The notes beneath the pieces are model-generated. The model was not told the origin of the DNA. It made no database searches and saw only the letters and a list, made by a program, of their open reading frames with translations. DNA of 64,000 nucleotides, taken from the NCBI GenBank assembly GCA_026724425.1, contig JAIUCV010000003.1, positions 54,763,088 to 54,827,087 of the forward strand, read 5' to 3'. The position numbers were made by a program, and so were the translations under genes. Source of the stretch: Erythrophleum ivorense. Lineage: Eukaryota > Streptophyta > Magnoliopsida > Fabales > Fabaceae. Shown here piece after piece: positions 11,661 to 23,624 of the stretch (position 1 is the first letter of the stretch; each line of letters opens with the position of its first letter).

Positions 11661-12066
11661 GGTTAGTTAAAGAAAAAATACGAATAATTTTTGTACTTTA
11701 AAAAAAAGTTCTTAAAAAAAGTGAAAAAAATATTGGAACATTAGATGAAGATGGAACCAATTAATATGATTTCATAGTACCTCCATGATACCACTAACTT
11801 TCTCATAGAAATATATGTTCATTCTTTCTGTCATAGTCACACACCATTATTTTTCTAATAACTCTTAAAGAATAAAAGGTGGAATTAATTAATATGATTT
11901 CATAAAGTTCTCTGGTTTCATTCTATAATTTTGTCTTATTTTTGTTCTTTCCAAGACACTAAGATTGACTTGGAGTTAAAGGGCAAAGTTAGAGCCTTGT
12001 ACCTATTAGCTCACTTTAATGTAAAACATCAATTATATACTATTGCTCACTTTAAATTTTAAATAG

Positions 12067-12200
12067 GTGAAATTCCATCATCTCTCTTCAACATTTCCTT
12101 TTTAAGAGAAGTTGGTCTATGGGAAAATAATCTACATGGTAGTCTCCCAATGTCAATTGGCAATTACACATTGCTTAAAATTTATATCTATCTTACAATT
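12067..12200 (+). pseudogene. LRR receptor-like kinase, LRR exon 3 (truncated relic)
   Basis: It starts after acceptor TTTAAATAG, with GT completing a split Gly codon. It reads GEIPSSLFNISFLREVGLW, then ENNLHGSLPMSIGNYTLLK, which is a standard LRR pair following NNLEG of the previous exon. Similarity fades near 12200 with no clear donor, and a copy of upstream intron sequence begins at 12264. The exon at 52271 starts with nearly the same LRR (GEIPPSLFNMPSLREV), so the two are paralogous modules with the same phase-1 borders. Confidence 0.75.
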
Positions 12201-12263
12201 CGTTATCAAGTATGCTTGATCTACCTATCCATTAATTAGTTTTTTCTTAAGATGTAATTTTAT

Positions 12264-12455
12264 GCTTTAACAAAATTTCATTTATTATTTATGTGAATGT
12301 TTGGGTGAAAAGCAATGTTATGGAAGATTTAAAGGTCATTTGTAATGTCAAAAGAAAAGTGGTGACATATATACATACATACAAACATATATATATATAT
12401 ATATATATAGAACATATATTTTAAGACAACAACACCATTCTCTACAATCTAGTAA
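12264..12455 (+). repeat. Duplicated intron segment, copy B
   Basis: Diverged copy of 11391-11660. It has GTGAATG.TTGGGTGAAAAG, a TA microsatellite (12389-12409) where copy A has AC, and the closing AAGACAACAACACCATT. It implies that an LRR exon and its intron were duplicated together. Confidence 0.75.
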
Positions 12456-13877
12456 GCATTGTTGTTATAGCTAACTTAACCAACCAATCTTCCCTTTTGA
12501 AGAATCCTTGAGAAATCAGTCTAATGAATTGATGCTAATTTTCTTTAATTTAATCTTGAAAATTTTCTTAAATTCTAGCAGTTTCATAAAATATTACAAT
12601 TTTTTACCTGCACCTATTGTCTTGAGTTAGGTTTGAAGCCATGCTGCAATACCAAACCTTAGCCCTAATATCTAAAATCATGAGACTAGCCAAGTTTACA
12701 AACATAATGAGCACTGTCTTAACACAAGTCATTGTAATACCTCCTAAAAGGCTTTTGTGGTTAGAGAATACCATATTGTAGTTGATTTAACCCCTAGTAA
12801 GGGATAGAAAATTTAAATAGTGAAACTTAATCATTCAATTACTTAGTTTGTATAACGTTGAGGTGCTAGATAACTCAACAGGGTGCTTGAGGCTTCAAAT
12901 GATAGGCCACATTATCTAATTCAAATAATCAAACAAAACTACTTACTTGAAGTTGTCATCTATTGAGAATCAAATTGTTGCCACCTTGATTTGGTCATAA
13001 CACAAGGAAATCTCTTGTTATGTAAATTGTTATGCTAATATAGTGACAAAACATCCTTAGCCACTTAACTAATGCAAAAAGCAAACTAGATGCATATCAA
13101 ATCCTGTCACATGCCTACTAATCTACTCAAATAGATTAACACAAGTTAGTTATAGGAAAAAAAATCTCATGAAGGGGATTCCTAAGAATTCTTATCAATA
13201 ATGATCCTTAAGGACATACACCGCTTGAATTTAAAATGGGATTTATCTTGCTTTTTATATCCTAGTTGATTTGAGATGGCAAGTCAGGGAACAAGAACTA
13301 AGGAGAAATGAGGTTACCCTAATAACAATACCATATTGGAGTAAACCATTATAATTGCTGACTATAAGCTTGAACTTGTTGAGACATCCACTAGTAGCAC
13401 CATGCAACATTTAGCCTAAAATCAAGAAATTTGGTGAAACAATTTCAACACCTATAACTATAGGGAATACTAGTGGTGTTGCAAGGTCCATGTTTACTAT
13501 GAACATTTTACATTAAGGTTTTCAAACTAAAATAATTGTACTAAAAAAAGATGGATGTCAAAATGACCTATGAAGATAATTTTTTAATCTTAGGAATATT
13601 TTTACAATTAGTTAAGTGTTATTCTCTATCCAAAGATAATTTTTTAGTATTATTGGGTGTTGTTTCTTAATTTTTCTTACTATGTTCTTATTTTATCTTT
13701 CTTAAACTTGTCTAAATTTTTTTATTTTATTTCTCCTAACTCACTTGATTATTATTCTATATTGTCTTCAAATTTCCTAATTAAAAATACTTTAATTCCT
13801 TAAATAAAAATTAAAATTTTGGTACACCTAATATCTTCTAATAGAATCAATTTTTCTTAACCTATAATAACTTAGAA
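12456..13877. other. Unassigned AT-rich DNA before the copia element
   Basis: I found no open frame or motif I can name. It could be intron of the LRR-RLK or an old decayed insertion. Confidence 0.4.
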
Positions 13878-13882
13878 CTTTT

Positions 13883-14340
13883 TGTTGGAATAAAATTCAA
13901 CATGTGGGGCCACACATGTAAATATTAAAAAATGTGTGGCCATTATTTAATTAAGCCTAAATCATGTGATCTATTTGGAATTAAAGTTTTAAGGCTTGAG
14001 GGTATTATTGTCATGGAAATAAATGTGTAGAGACCAAAGTGATATTACTAATTTGATGAGGGCCTAAATTGTAAATATCACAACTTAGATTTCTCTATAG
14101 GGGTCGTAGTCCACAAATTTCATTGTCATGAAAACATTTCTCTCTCCCCCTCCCAGAGAACATTCAGAAAACTTTCGACATTGATAATCTGGAAGATTTG
14201 GCCCGTGGAATCTTACGGGTCTTCTCAGACTATGGATTTAGGTATGCTTCTATTTCATGTTCTTATTTCAAGAATTGTTATGGGATATGTTTTATGATTC
14301 TAGTTAGATCTGGATTGATCTGCATATATGAATATTAACA
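13883..14340 (+). repeat. Copia 5' LTR (458 bp)
   Basis: Begins TGTTGGAATAAAATTC and ends ATTAACA. Its partner is 23162-23619, of identical length. By eye I count 27 differences in 458 positions (about 6%), of which about 25 are transitions. The primer binding site follows two bases after its end. Confidence 0.95.
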
Positions 14341-14342
14341 AT

Positions 14343-14355
14343 TGGTATCAGAGCC
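14343..14355 (+). other. Copia primer binding site (initiator Met-tRNA)
   Basis: TGGTATCAGAGCC, complementary to the 3' end of plant initiator methionine tRNA, lies two bases after the 5' LTR. This is the usual primer for plant copia elements. Confidence 0.93.
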
Positions 14356-14735
14356 ACCCATATCAATTCTTTGGAATAATTTCGATAATTATCAAGTTGA
14401 ATTTAAGAGTTTCTAGATCCATATCAATGTAGTGATTTTGCAATTTTGTTGAAGCGTGGATGAATTCTTTGTTTACGATTCTCTTCTTGTGGTTATGATT
14501 GTGGAGATTTAATATATAGTCTGCAACACCAATTTTAAAATCTTTAAATCAAACAATCATTTATGATCATGGATTTAGAATTCAAAATTGTAAATTTTTC
14601 TTGATATTTGGATGAATTTGTTGATTAAAGTCATTTTACTTTATTAACTTCGATAGTCAAAATGGATTTGTGGCCATCTGGGTTTAGATGAAATTTCTAG
14701 AGTATAAGCATTATAATCTTAAGAAATTAAAAAAA

Positions 14736-14767
<32 letters not shown>

Positions 14768-15775
14768 ATGTTCAAAACAACACCTTACAGTGCAATAATG
14801 AAACCATTTTTCTATCGTGGGAGTGTTTTTTTGGTTGCCGGTCGCCGGCAACATTCACTGGGGGCCCTTATTGGCAACCAGTCATCCCCACGGGCCAGAA
14901 GATGCGTCCATTGCCATGAGGTTGTGTTGTTTCGAAAATGAACAATTTAGGCATCGGTTGGGCACTTGGGTTTATTATTGCAACTTTTCAGAAATTAAAA
15001 AAAAAAAAACTTTGAGAATGGCATTAGTTTCATACATTTAAAGCATATGTAGGGTCCACGTTGCCAAAAGGTTTCCTTTGACTTTTCAATTGATAATATC
15101 ATGGTGCATTTATATTCTAATATTATAATAAATACAAAAAGACACTAGGAAAGGTGGCAGCGTTGCTTATCTATATATATATATATATTATGATGGTGTT
15201 ATACATGTATATTCTAATGCATGTTACAATATATCTTTGAGATTTTTTTATTATTTTTATTTTTTGGTATTATTTTTTAGTAATTAAATTCACATAAATA
15301 TATAAAGTATTTTTTTTAAATTACCTTACAGTTTTGGTTTATTATTCTAAGTGAATTAATTGACACATGATGTCACTAAAGTGACCTCTCTTGTGAAGAT
15401 TATTCACAAGGAATAATGGATGTTCTATGTATGTATAATATTATGTGGGTGTATTAACCGGCCTAAAGGAAGGTTGATATCTGACCAATTTATACATGCA
15501 CCTGTAATGATAAATATGTGACAATTATTAAATTTTTAATGCAAATAATAATTCAATCCAAAGGTGGTTTTATTATTTGGCATAAATTATTGTTAATATT
15601 TGATCATTACAACAAGATTACCTCTTACAATTAATATTATTATCCAAAGACTTGATATTAATGTTGTTAATGGTTTCTTGAATTGGGTTTTAATTATTTG
15701 AATTTATTGCTACAAGCTAAATATGTGAGTATGCTAATTGTGTTATATTCTTTTCTTTTAGCTGTTGTATCTTTT
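14356..15775 (+). other. Unusually long copia leader
   Basis: About 1.4 kb lies between the primer site and the gag start, whereas many plant copia elements have a much shorter leader. It holds TA microsatellites (14738-14761, 15172-15188) and a small GC-rich patch (about 14815-14900). A pyrimidine-rich CTTTTCTTTTAG just before gag (about 15750-15761) looks like a splice acceptor. No coding is visible. It may be an untranslated leader with an intron, or it may contain an old insertion. Confidence 0.6.
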
Positions 15776-16545
15776 ATATCTGCCAATTTTGAATTCCATA
15801 CCTGTTTTGAATGAGACCAATTTCAAGGAATGGAAAGAAAATGTTCAAATTGTTTTGGGTTGTATGGATCTAGACCTTACACTAAGGACTGAGTGCCCTG
15901 CTTCTCTTACGGATGCAAGTTCCACAGATGAATAGAGGTACTTTGAGAAGTGGGACCGCTCAAATTGCATGAGTCTAATGATCATTAAGCAATGCATTCT
16001 AGAAACCTTTAGGGGTGTGGTGTTTGAAGGAATCACCAATGCTAAGGATTTTCTTGTTGAAATTGAAAAATGCTTTGCAAAAAGCGATAAGGCAGAAACA
16101 AGTACGCTTTTGCAATGCTTGATTTCCATGAAGTATAAAGGCAAAAGAAATATAAGGGAGTACATCATGGAGATATCTCATATAGCCGCAAAGCTTAAGG
16201 AACTATAGCTTGTGCTACCCAAAGACCTCCTAGTGCATTTGGTTTTAATCTTTCTTCTTGTGCAATACAATCAGTTTAAAGTCAGTTATAACTGTCAAAA
16301 AGATCAATGCACTCTTAATGAGCTCATTTCCTATTTAGTGCAAGATGAAGACAGATTGAAGCATGATAGCACTGAAAGTGCTAATTTGGCAAGAACCTCT
16401 AAAGAAAAGGGCAAAAAGAGAAAGAATTCTGAGGTTGCTAAGGGTCCAACCCAGAAGAAACCTGCTCAAGATAAAGATAAGTGTTTCTTCTGCAAGAAAT
16501 CTGGACATTAGAAGAAAGATTATACTAAGTATCACACTTGGCATG
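15776..16545 (+). pseudogene. Copia gag relic (nucleocapsid)
   Basis: Gag coats the element RNA. The frame reads ILNSIPVLNETNFKEWKENV, then the UBN2-type gag core (AKDFLVEIEKCFAKSDKAE, SMKYKGKRNIREYIMEISH), then a basic Lys-rich stretch and a zinc knuckle at 16482-16520. The knuckle has CFFCKKSGH, but the following residue is a stop (TAG 16509) and the last Cys position is Tyr, so it is broken. The likely original start is ATA at 15776-15778, followed by a 1-base shift. Stops also occur near 15934 (TAG) and 16206 (TAG). It is open in pieces only. Confidence 0.85.
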
Positions 16546-17060
16546 TTAAGCAAGGTACTTCACTTACTTTGATTTACTCAAAAGTTAATTTAGCTTCAGT
16601 ATCTAGAAATACTTGGTGGATAGATTCTAGTACTACTATTCATATAAGTCTTTCTATGTAGGGTTGCTTGAGCTACTGAGAGCCAACTGATGTTGAAAGA
16701 TACATTTATGTGGGAGATGGCAAGTCGGTAGAAGTAGAATCAATCAGTCGCTTTAGGTTACTATTAGATAATGGTTATTATTTGAATTTAGTAGATACTT
16801 TTGATGTACTATCATTTAGATGGAACTTGATATTAGTTTCTGTATTGAACAAATTTGGTTACTCTTGTTCATTTGGAAACAATAAGGTTGTATTATCTAT
16901 TAATTCAAATATTATTGGAACTGGTTCTCTAATATATTATGATAATTTATATTTACTTGACACGATTGCATCTTATCAAGAAGCCTGCATGTGTCATCAT
17001 GCGATACTAAGCATAAAATTAATCAAGAAAATTCAAGGTCATTATGGCATAAGCGTTTAG
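16546..17060 (+). pseudogene. Copia protease and integrase N-terminal relic
   Basis: The copia aspartic protease motif WWIDSSTTIHIS is seen at about 16615-16650. The family motif has Asp-Ser-Gly; here the Gly is Ser. Two stops follow near 16660-16680. The open part 16710-17060 reads the C-terminal half of the protease (LVDTFDVLSFRWNLILVSVL) and the linker to the integrase. The His-His-Cys-Cys zinc finger of the integrase is shifted out of frame just after 17040 (HYGISV then stop), where family members have the LWHKRLGHIS motif. Confidence 0.8.
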
Positions 17061-18069
17061 GTCACATTTCTAAACTAAGAATTGAATGACTTGTCTTTGA
17101 TGGCATTTTGAAGATATAGACTTTACAGACTTTGATGTTTGTATTGACTGTATCAAAGGCAAACAAACCAAAGTTAAGAAAAAAGGTGCCCATAGAACCT
17201 CAGACGTCTTAGAATTGATACATATAGACATATGTGGACAATTTCCTAAGCCATCATGGAATGGTCAACAATACTTTATATTATTCATAGACGACTACTG
17301 TAGATATATGTATCTATATCTGATTCATGACAAATCTGAGTCATTAGATATGTTTAAAATTTTTAAAGCTAAAGTTGAGAATCAACTTAACAAAAGAATC
17401 AAGAGCATTAGATATGATCGTGGTGGTGAATACTACGACAGAAATGACGAATCAAGTGAACAACATTTAGGACCATTTGCTAGATTCCTAGAGGAATCAG
17501 AGATCGTCCTATAGTACACTATGCCAAGATCACCTAGCATGAATGGTGTAGCTGAGAGGTGAAATCGAACTATTCAGGATATAGTAAGGAGTATGATGAG
17601 TTATTCTACGCTGCCAGAGTCACTCTGGGGAGAAGCACTCAAGACAGCAGCCTATAATTTGAATCAAGTGCCAACTAAAGCAACTACTACAACACTTTAT
17701 GAGCTTTGGACAGGGCGAAAGCTTAATCTTAAGCATTTTCATATCTGGGGATGCCCAACTAAAGCATGGCCTTATAAGCCTCAAGAAAAGAAGTTGGACT
17801 CCAAAATAGCTAATAGTTACTTTATTGGCTACTCTGAACGTTCTAGGGGCTATAAGTTTTATAATCCCACACTTAAGACAATATTTGAGATGGGAATTGC
17901 TCGATTTTTTAAGGATGTTGAGTTTATGGGAAGAAATAAGCTTAGACACATTACCTTTAAGGAAGAATCGGTTTCAATTCCTAAGTCGATTCCTACAGCT
18001 ACTTTTGACAATATACAAGTTACTATACCTATTATTGTTCAAGAAGCAAATCTAAAACCTCAACCTTAA
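17061..18069 (+). pseudogene. Copia integrase relic
   Basis: Integrase joins element DNA to the chromosome. The catalytic Asp-Asp-Glu triad is present: Asp in HIDICG (17227-17229), Asp in RYDRGGEYY (17416-17418) and Glu in NGVAER (17554-17556). A TAG at about 17512 and a TGA at 17560 break the chain. The C-terminal part is open at 17593-18066 and includes LPESLWGEALKTAAYNLNQ, PYELW-like TTLYELWTGRKL, the HIWGCPTKAW motif and GYSERSRGYKFYNP, ending in a stop at about 18067. The order and motifs are typical of plant copia polyproteins. Confidence 0.88.
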
Positions 18070-18505
18070 CAGGATAATGTTAATCAAACCCCTATTGAAA
18101 ATAAGGTAATTATTCTTATGGAACAAACTCAACAGCCTCAACAACCAAAGTCATTGCGTCGGTCCACTAGAGAAAGAAGAAATGCAATTCCAAATGACTA
18201 CATTGTGTTCCTTTTAGAATATGATGGAGATAATGGTATGGTGGATGATGATTCAATCAACATCCATCAAGCTATGCAAGATTCCAATTCTCAAAAGTGG
18301 GTTGAAGCAATGAATGAAGAGTATAAGTCCATGCAAGATAATAAAGTTTAGGAACTTGTCCCATTACCAGAAGGTGTGAAACCCATTGGTTGCAAATGGA
18401 CATTTAAAACTAAATAGGATGCAAATGGTAATATGGAGAAATATAAGGCTCATCTTGTGGCAAAGGGCTTTACTCAAAAGGAAGGGATTGACTTTAAAAA
18501 GGCTT
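18070..18505 (+). pseudogene. Copia reverse transcriptase, first part (before nested LTR)
   Basis: The linker with the typical RRSTRERRNAIPNDY motif (18150-18205) leads into the reverse transcriptase start: WVEAMNEEYKSMQDNKV, stop, ELVPLPEGVKPIGCKWTFKTK, stop, then KAHLVAKGFTQKEGIDF. The chain is cut at 18505 by the nested solo LTR, whose target duplication GGCTT falls in the KKAFSP motif. Joining 18505 to 21431 restores the family motif. Both stops (TAG) fit changes of Trp or Gln codons. Confidence 0.9.
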
Positions 18506-21425
18506 TGTAACAACTAGGAAAAAGAAATAAGAAGAAAAGAAAAGAGAAAAGAAAAGGAAGAAAAAAGAAAAAGGAAAAGAAAAGCTGAAAATTTTCGAAG
18601 GGCGAAAATTTTCTAAATTTGCTCGCTACAGCCCGGCTATAGCGAATGTACCTGTTTGCTATAGCGAGAAATGGCCTAGCTATAGCGAGAATGCCTTCTC
18701 GCTATAGCGAAAATGCTTCTAGCTATAGCGAGTGCGGGCATCCCATACAAAATCCAGGGAGCTGCTTGCCGTAGCAAACGCCATAAAGAAGGCAGAGGTT
18801 TAGGACAGACACGAGCTCGCCGAAGAGAGGGTGATGGCTCGCTATAGCGAGGGAAGTTTGGAAAAGTGAGGAAAAAGAGAATTTGACTTTTTAGAAGCTC
18901 CCAATTTCTCCTTTCTTCTTCTAACCGACTCAAGCTCACTCTAAGAGAGAGAAAAGGGCGGAGGAGAGAGAGAGAAGCCTAGAGGAGGAAGAAAGAACAA
19001 GAAAGGTAAGGATTTCCATGGCTTTTCTCTTAGTATGTTGCTTTTCTCCCCTTATCCTCTCTTTCCATGATTTTGGTAGTTAAAGTAGTTAGGTCTTGAG
19101 CTTGGTTCAGAAGAGGGAGAGTGGGAAACCACTCTTGAGGGAGGTTAGAAGTCATATAGTCCCTTTTTCTTGATTTCCTTTCTTGAGAGCTTGAGAGTAG
19201 AGAAAGAATAGTTAATGGATTCTAGTGAGAAAAAGAACCCTATCTTGATATGCTTAGTAGGGTTACTAGAAAGAGATCCCTAGCTTATGAATCAAGTGTT
19301 AAGGAATTAATTCCATGCTTCTTGTGTGGTTAGGCTCAAGAGAAGTTCTCCCATCTAGAAGTGGTTGTGAAACCAACAAGGGAGGAGACAAATTGAAGAG
19401 GAAAGTTGTGAATAGCCAATAAGGTAGCTCTCTCCACCTTCTTTCATGCATAATTGTGTGTTTACTTTGTCTTACTTGTGTGTATGTATGATTTGAGCCA
19501 TGAGAAGTATGTTAGCATGATGATACTTGATGTATTTAAATGATGCTTTATGTGATTGTTTTGTTTTGCTTAAGTATGGAAAAGCCAATAACCCTCTAGC
19601 CATGGTGAGGATGAGCCAAAACCCTCAAGTTGGTTGAGACAAAGTAAAGAGTCTCCCAAAAGCGAGATTGACTCCTAAAGAGTAAAGGTTGAGTCTAAGG
19701 ACCTCTTAAGAATGGGTGAGGCAAGTCCAAAATCCACAAGTGAGTGGGTGAAGCTAATCCATGTACTCGATAAGCTTCTATATGTTATGTATGGCCTACT
19801 CACATGTTGAGAATATTTTTCTTTTATGCATGGCCAATTCAAATATTGCAAATGCTTTCATTATGATTTTATATGCTAACATGCCATACATACATGGTGA
19901 GACTTGTTGCATGCTTTATATGTATAATTGAATGAGAGATGAGCTATTGAGATTCTTTGAATCTCACCCTCCTTCTCCACCATCCAAACATGCTAGGTGG
20001 ACCAAGTGAGGCTAGAGGTGGGAGCCACCAAGCTTGAAGTTAGGAAGATTAGTGAAGACTTGTAAAAGGGCTTCTTGTAATTATGTTGTACTTAAGTCAA
20101 AGGGATGTAAATTAATGATGTATATGATGTAGCACCTATGAATGTTTGTAAACCAATGTATTTATCATGTATATATATGAGAATGAGACCATTGTGAATG
20201 AAGAAGCAAGTTTTATTATGAAAAGCATGATTTTTAGCATTGGCCACATGAGTGTATAAGTGGGTGTGGGATAGTGAGTTTCTCCAATCTGGGTTGTTAG
20301 ACACTTGAGTCATGATTGATTGCCCATATAGATGCTTTCTCATGTGCTCAAAGAGTCCTAAAGGTAGAAGAACTAAGATTGGACCCCATGATCCCCTTTT
20401 AAATCAATGAAATGACCTTTTTGCACATGATGTCAAAGGTTGACCAAATGACCTCTTCTTGCTTTGAAATTTGACATGTGACTAGATCTTGTTTAGATAT
20501 TTTTGGGAAGCTAAAGACCAAGTCATTTAGAGGTCTATAGCATTTTCTAGGATTTTTCAAAGTTGGCATCAGAAATTCGGATTTTAGAAAACACTGTTCA
20601 TTTGGTCAGTTTGGGATTTGTGTCATCCGAGGGGCAAACATAGTCCAATGGTTACGAAATTTTATACACAGAAACTAGACAATCACAGTGACTTGTAGGA
20701 ACTAGAAGTACCTCATTTGGAGGTCTAGAGAGGAACATATGCAATTTCGAAGTTCCTGCACAGCATCAGTCACCCAGCCAGACTTGAGGTACTGTTTCAT
20801 CGGTTTCCGGGAATTTGGCTTGATGAACTGATCTGGAAATATTTTTCCTATCTAGCTAACATCAACATATTTCCTTAATGATATTGTTTTCAAGCATTGG
20901 ATTTTTATGGAATTAGTTAGACAATTTTAAAATCCATATCAGTAAACTGTGACAGTAACAGAACCCCCTCTAACCAGTAGATGATTTCGGATGTCAAATG
21001 CTTTATGCATGAGATTTTAAGACTTATAAATATTTTTAACATGAATTATACGTCTTAAGCTTTCTAGAATGATTGAGATCATTTGTTTTCAATTTTTTTG
21101 TATTTAGTTCTGAATTTTCAAACTCAGCCTAGAAATGAAGCCAAATCTGCCGAAAACGAAATTGCATGTCTCATATCTCTTTTTGCTTTCCATGGGTTTA
21201 AAGCATATTTTTGGGATTGAAATGAGTCTTAATAGTGCAATTAAACATGAGGATGCATAGAAAGAGCTCACCCGGTCCATGTGACCTTAAAGTGAATATC
21301 TACCCATGTATAATGCCATAAAGAAAGAATATGAACCAAGAGCAAATGATCTTCCTTTTATGCTTCCCATATGTATATGAGTATGTAAGGCATGATGGGT
21401 ATGAGCTACAAATGAAGGTGTTACA
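18506..21425 (+). mobile_element. Chromovirus-family solo LTR nested in copia reverse transcriptase
   Basis: Starts TGTAACAACT, ends GGTGTTACA, 2920 bp, perfect target duplication GGCTT (18501-18505, 21426-21430). CTATAGCGA array at about 18620-18870, including the palindrome TCGCTATAGCGA. AGGTAAG splice-donor-like site at 19005-19011. Hairpin GAGATTC...GAATCTC at about 19950. No coding. It is younger than the copia element it interrupts. Confidence 0.95.
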
Positions 21426-21430
21426 GGCTT

Positions 21431-22757
21431 TCTCTCCTATTTCTATGAAAGACTCTTTTAGGACAATCGTGGCATTAGTTGCGCACTTTGATCTTGAGCT
21501 TCATCAGATAGATGTCAAAACAGCTTTCCTCAATGGTGACATTGATGAAACAATCTATATCGTGCAACTAGAAAACTTTGAGTCTAGAGACCCAAAGAAG
21601 ATGGTTTGCAAATTAAAGAAATCCATCTATGGACTTAAGCAAGCTTCCCGACAGTGGTACCATAAATTTCATCAAGTGATTACTTCATTTGGTTTTGAGG
21701 TAAACGCTGTGATAATTGTGTGTATCAAAAATTAAGTGGGAGTAAGTTCATGTTCCTAGTTTTGTATGTGGATGCCATACTACTTGCCACTAATGATATA
21801 GGTATGCTGAAAGAAACCAAGAGTTTTTTATCAATGAATTTTAAAATGAAAGATCTTGGTGAATCCTCCTTTGTATTAGGAATCCAGATACATCAAGATC
21901 ATAATCGGGGTATTCTTGGATTATCACAAAGGAATTATATTGAGAAAGTCCTCCAAAAGTTTGGCATGCAGGATTGCAAACCGAGTAATACCCCTGTTGT
22001 TAAAGGAGACACGTTTAGCCTAAGTCAGTGCCCTAAAAATTAACTTGAAATTGAAGAAATGAAAAATATTCCCTATGCATTAACTATAGGTAGTCTAATG
22101 TATGCTCAGGTTTGTACGCGTCTAGATATTATGTACATTGTTGGCATGCTTAGCAAATATTTGAATAATCCTAGAATGGATCATTGGAAAGTAGCCAAAT
22201 GGGTTACGTGCTATTTGAAAAGAATAAAGGATTATATGCTCACGTATCGTAGATCAAATCATTTGGAGATCATAGGGTATTCTGACTCTGAATACACTGG
22301 ATGCTAAGACAGTAGAAAATCCACTTTGGGCTATATTTTTCTGTTAGCTGGTAGAGCTATTTCTTGGAAAGGTGTCAAACAAACACTTATAGCTTCTTCC
22401 ACCATGGAGGTAGAATTTGTAACATGTTTTGAGGCATCCAACCATGGAATATAGTTACGAAAATTTGTCACTGGGCTGCGCATATTGGGAAATATAGAAA
22501 GACCACTGAAGTTGTATTGTGACAATAGATCAGCAATTCGTTATTCCAATAACAACAAGAATTCATATAAGTCTAAGCACATTGACATTAAGTTCCTGGT
22601 TGTGAAAGAAAGAGTATAGAGTGGACAAATATCTATTGAACACATCGGGACAAACTCCATAATAGCAGATCCACTTACGAAAGGATTACCACTCATGGTC
22701 TTTCATGAGCATATTGCTCACATGGATGTTGTTATGTTTGAGGATACTTCGATATAG
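21431..22757 (+). pseudogene. Copia reverse transcriptase (second part) and RNase H relic
   Basis: The chain resumes after the nested LTR with SPISMKDSFRTIVALVAHF, the Asp-bearing IDVKTAFLNGDIDETIY motif and the KLKKSIYGLKQASRQWY motif. A frameshift occurs near 21700. The polymerase box is YVDA (21765-21776) in place of YVDD, so the second catalytic Asp is lost. Then come LGIQIHQD, the TPVVKG region, a stop near 22041 and the connection domain (NIPYALTIGSLMYA). RNase H shows YSDSEYTGC, stop, DSRKSTLGY, ASSTMEVEF and LYCDNRSAI, then further stops, and ends FEDTSI at TAG 22755-22757. This enzyme is dead. Confidence 0.92.
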
Positions 22758-23151
22758 TGAGAGTATGTATTTGTGTTTGATGTAATGTATGTATATTTTC
22801 TGATCAGAAATAAAGTCATTCAGTATTCAGTTATTATGTCTCACTTTGTCACATTATACTAAAATAATGATCTCACTAAAGGTAGGACTAGTTGGAAAAT
22901 AGACATGTATAGGTCACATTGTATGTAATTTTTCATGCTACACATCCATGATTTATCTATGTCATTTGATTGTATTAGTTTACGTGATCATTGTTGGGTT
23001 TAGTCATGATTAAATGTGACAAAAGCCTCTTTGATTCTATATTGATGCAATTAACGGACCAGATTGCTTGTACCTTGTATATATAATGGCAAAAGTTTAT
23101 GAGCTCATGAGGATAAGCACATTTTTTTTAAAGGATTTACATATGTGGCCC

Positions 23152-23160
23152 AGTGGGAGA
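23152..23160 (+). other. Copia polypurine tract
   Basis: AGTGGGAGA immediately before the 3' LTR. This is the second-strand primer, and it matches the usual plant copia form. Confidence 0.9.
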
Positions 23161-23161
23161 T

Positions 23162-23619
23162 TGTTGGAATAAAATTCAACATGTAGGGCCACACATGTAA
23201 ATATTAAAAAATGTGTGGCCATTATTTAATTAAGTCTAAATCATGTGATCTATTTGGAATTAAAGTTTTAAGGCTTGAGGATATTATTGTCATGGAAATA
23301 AATGTGTAGAGACCAAAGTGATATTACTAATTTGATGAGGGCCCAAATTGTAAATATCACAACTTAGGTTTCTCTATAGGGGTCATGGTCCCCAGATTTC
23401 ATTGTCGTAAAAATGCTTCTCTCTCCCCCTCTTAGAGAACATTCAGAAAACTTTCGACGTTGATAATCTGGAAGATCTGGCCCGTGGAATCTTACGGTTC
23501 TTCTCAGATTATGGATTCAGGTATGCTTCCGTTTCATGTTTTTATTTCAAGAATTGTTATGGGATATGTTTTGTGATTCTGGTTAGATCTGGATTGATTT
23601 GCATATATGAATATTAACA
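23162..23619 (+). repeat. Copia 3' LTR (458 bp)
   Basis: Begins TGTTGGAATAAAATTC, ends ATTAACA, followed by the target duplication CTTTT. It is the partner of 13883-14340. Confidence 0.95.
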
Positions 23620-23624
23620 CTTTT

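Larger units (their letters stand above)
13883..23619 (+). mobile_element. Ty1/copia LTR retrotransposon, decayed, with nested solo LTR
   Basis: Complete in outline: 5' LTR, primer site, long leader, gag, protease, integrase, reverse transcriptase, RNase H, polypurine tract, 3' LTR. The perfect 5-bp target duplication is CTTTT (13878-13882, 23620-23624). The total is 9737 bp; without the nested 18506-21425 element and its TSD it is about 6.8 kb. The domain order PR-IN-RT-RH is that of copia (Pseudoviridae type). It has many stops, frameshifts and active-site changes, so it cannot move by itself. Confidence 0.95.

Noticed and set aside
18676..18939. Minus-strand frame with RYSEPSPSLRRARV, also seen near 48442
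   Set aside because: It recurs because the CTATAGCGA array is repeated in each LTR. The sequence is palindrome-driven and not protein-like, with no start context or homology.
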